From NCBI GenBank assembly GCA_025738555.1, contig JAOVFP010000018.1, positions 1,736,001-1,800,000 on the forward strand: a stretch of DNA of 64,000 bases. The letters are read 5' to 3'. The notes beneath the pieces are model-generated. The model saw nothing but the letters and a program-made list of their open reading frames with translations, made no database searches and was not told the origin of the DNA. The stretch is from Cyathus striatus (taxonomy: Eukaryota > Basidiomycota > Agaricomycetes > Agaricales > Nidulariaceae). This document shows positions 61,938-64,000 of the stretch, piece after piece. The position numbers were made by a program, and so were the translations under genes. The first letter of the stretch is position 1. Each line of letters opens with the position of its first letter.

Positions 61938-63955
61938 TTAATTATTGCCTTCAGCCTCAGAATCTACTTCATGAGCATCATCAAATACAGAGGCAGCAGA
62001 GCGAAAAGGCGATTGTCCCCTGTGAGTATGAGGAGAAGGGGTCCAAGAAATATAGGGAGTCAATGATGGCGATTGACTACCATTCAAATTAATAGCAGGC
62101 AAGAGAGAGCAATTATTGTCGACAGTCATTGAGGGAGCAGTAGTACAGTGGGAAACTGGGGGTGGGGAATGCTCGCAGTGAACAGCAGGTACAGGGGAAT
62201 GATATGGAGGTGGAACGAAGCTGTCATCAAGACGAGTGATGTGTTGAGTCCCAGGACTATCATTAAAACCCGCAACATCACCATCATCGTCAGACCCACC
62301 AACCCAGCGCATTGCTTGTCCACCATCTGCATAATAAATGTCTTGGTGGTAGCAGCACCTTGGTTGGTGGGGATGAGGACTTGGGCAATAATGTTGGAAA
62401 GAAGAACTTTGAGAGTACTGATGATGTTGAGGGGGTGGGGTCCAGGCTAGTGGTCTGTTACGATCATGTCGATACCTAGGGGATGTGTAGGTTTGACTAT
62501 GTGGCTGGGATGAAAGAAGTCCCAATAGCTCATTTTGGTCAGCTTGTTGTTCAGCAGCAGCACAACAGCGTTCTGCTTCGAATAACTGGGCAGAGAGTGC
62601 ATCTGCACAATGCTGAGCTTCACATAACTGGGAAGTAAGCTGAAATATCTGGTTAGCCTGAATGGAATGAAGTGAGTGCTCATCATGTCGAGCCTGGCAT
62701 ACAGAGGGATCCAAGGAGGCCGAAATATTTGCCAAAATCCCTTGGCTAGCAACACGTGAGTGCGAACGAGATGTAGATTTAGGCTGAGAGTTGGCAGCAG
62801 GGCAACGAAGGACTAGTGTTGGGTTAACTCTACTCCTAGAAGCCGGTACTACCACTGTTGAATCCTCGGCTTCAGACTGATTGTCTCCCTCTTCTGCTGC
62901 ATCAACAATATCCTCATCATTGAGGTCCTGGGTTCCACTTTTTTCATTCATAGCCTCATCAATCAAGTGTGCACATTCAACAGAAGGTGGACACTCTGCA
63001 TCACCAGTTGGCTTAGGTGTTTTAACAAGCTATGTATTTTATAAGATTAGTGAGTGAGGATAGTGCAGTTAAAAGATAGATACATACCTGTTTGAACTTG
63101 AGCTCCAGAGATTTAGCTGACCTTCGAGGGCATTCAATGTCCACAGCTTGATCATTATAAATACACTCGACTTCGTTCCAACCATTGCCGCCAAGTGGCA
63201 ATAATGCCTCCGCAACGTTAAGCAAAAGATCAATGTCTTCAGGGGAATAGTTGGGAGCGCCAGATGCTCGTCCCTTCTTCTGCTTCTTCACCTCAGATTG
63301 TCCGCTAGGATTCGATTCCGCCTTCCGTTTTAACCCTGAACCCAATGCAACAGGCTCATCCTCCACAACTCGTTGTTTACCCTTTCCTTTTGGGTCTGGG
63401 CAGCGAGAACCAGCAATTTTCGAACTTGGGCATGCAACTTGGTGAAGCTGGTTGGAAGGAGGGGGAGGGGGATCATCCAGATCGGATCGAGCAGCTTCTG
63501 TGTTGCTACCTGCAGGAGGCATGTGGAGGAATTGAGGCTGGAAGCTGTTGTGGCTTCCACGATACATATCCTAAGTTAACTGAGTCGGTGATTTTGTCAT
63601 GTGAACATGTACTTAGATTGACTCACCATGGGCACATAGTGTGGAAATGTATAGCTGTTTGGTATAAGATGTCCCTGCAGCTGAAGAAATAAATTTAATT
63701 GAAATTCAATGGAGTTGGGAAGATCGTTCGTACATAGCCATTCAAGTAGCCAGCATGGTCTTGAGCTCTAGACAGTTCACACTGGGAGGAATTGTGCACC
63801 TAAACAAAAGGTAAGTGAGAGAAAACGTGAGATAGGAAAGACCGCACCATAGGTTGTACAGTAGGTGGTTGGACAGACCATGAAGGGTTATCTCCCTGGC
63901 CACCAGCACTTCCCTGGGGAGTCTTCTTTTGCTGAGACGATTCTGAAGGAGACAT
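61938..63955 (-). CDS. Myb/SANT-like protein of the Harbinger element, five exons
   Basis: Exons 63955-63848, 63799-63734, 63680-63627, 63570-63088 and 63029-61938 join in phase and give 600 residues. Residues about 183-240 are a Myb/SANT or trihelix-like DNA-binding domain (NYSPEDIDLLLNVAEALLPL, GWNEV, RRSAKSLELKFKQL). It is preceded by a basic patch (KKQKKGRA) and followed by an acidic linker, a coiled-coil segment (FQLTSQLCEAQHCADALSAQ) and a Pro/His/Ser-rich C-terminus. In PIF/Harbinger elements such a protein binds element ends and brings the transposase into the nucleus. It faces the transposase, tail to tail, 214 bp apart. Confidence 0.85.
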
Positions 63956-64000
63956 AAGGAATAAGAGAGTGAATAACAGTTAGAATAGAGAGCTAAAAGA

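Larger units (their letters stand above)
60157..64000. mobile_element. PIF/Harbinger transposon, right end beyond the window
   Basis: The left end begins GGATGACTTCCC after AAT and contains GTTTAGAAA...TTTCTAAACTTAAGCGAG, like the MITE at 50369. It encodes a DDE transposase (plus) and a Myb/SANT-like protein (minus), the two-gene set of PIF/Harbinger elements. The right terminal repeat is not in the window. Confidence 0.85.

Overview
The window looks like accessory, transposon-rich chromosomal DNA of an agaricomycete (mushroom-forming) fungus. The support is short GT-AG introns of about 50-60 bp, an F-box/leucine-rich-type protein of the kind expanded in agarics, HMG-box proteins, KDZ, hAT and PIF/Harbinger DNA transposons, and a TET/JBP-like tail beside a KDZ tail. 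I see no rRNA, tRNA or CRISPR array. No housekeeping gene is recognisable.

Roughly 0.5-37.6 kb and 52-55.6 kb hold about ten copies of one locus. A complete unit has an HMG-box regulator-like gene on the minus strand, a shared divergent upstream region, and a plus-strand gene of five exons. The plus-strand protein has a helical domain resembling the four-helix MLKL/HeLo-type N-terminal domain of fungal cell-death and NLR proteins, then a variable number of 14-residue QQ-rich coiled-coil repeats, then a conserved tail. Three plus-strand copies look open (14945-16074, 27046-28240, 52432-53488); four are broken or partial. All HMG copies look degenerate, interrupted or truncated. One F-box gene (9622-11445) lies between units.

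The units are cut by insertions whose target-site duplications can be read: a solo LTR (13216-13981), a hAT-type MITE (16166-17510), a SINE-like retroposon with an (ATAA)n tail (21509-21987) and a KDZ element (30470-35183). A 649-bp near-perfect palindrome lies at 29256-29904.

At 38.8-47.8 kb two tandem, decayed membrane-protein genes lie on the minus strand. The second is split by a fold-back element (39438-45882) with 1.3-1.4 kb inverted arms full of an 18-bp minisatellite. That element is itself split by an apparently complete hAT transposon (42765-45484) with a three-exon transposase of 750 residues. From 48.3 to 51.9 kb come three non-autonomous elements back to back: one hAT-type with TACCGTGCA repeats and two Harbinger-type. 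The stretch 55.6-60.1 kb is a patchwork of degraded elements. From 60157 to the window end is a PIF/Harbinger element with both of its genes intact (DDE transposase and Myb-like protein); its left end matches the ends of the 50369-51132 MITE.

The pattern is local amplification of a divergent regulator/effector-like gene pair, followed by pseudogenisation and nested transposition. Functions given for the amplified pair are family-based inference from sequence read by eye.
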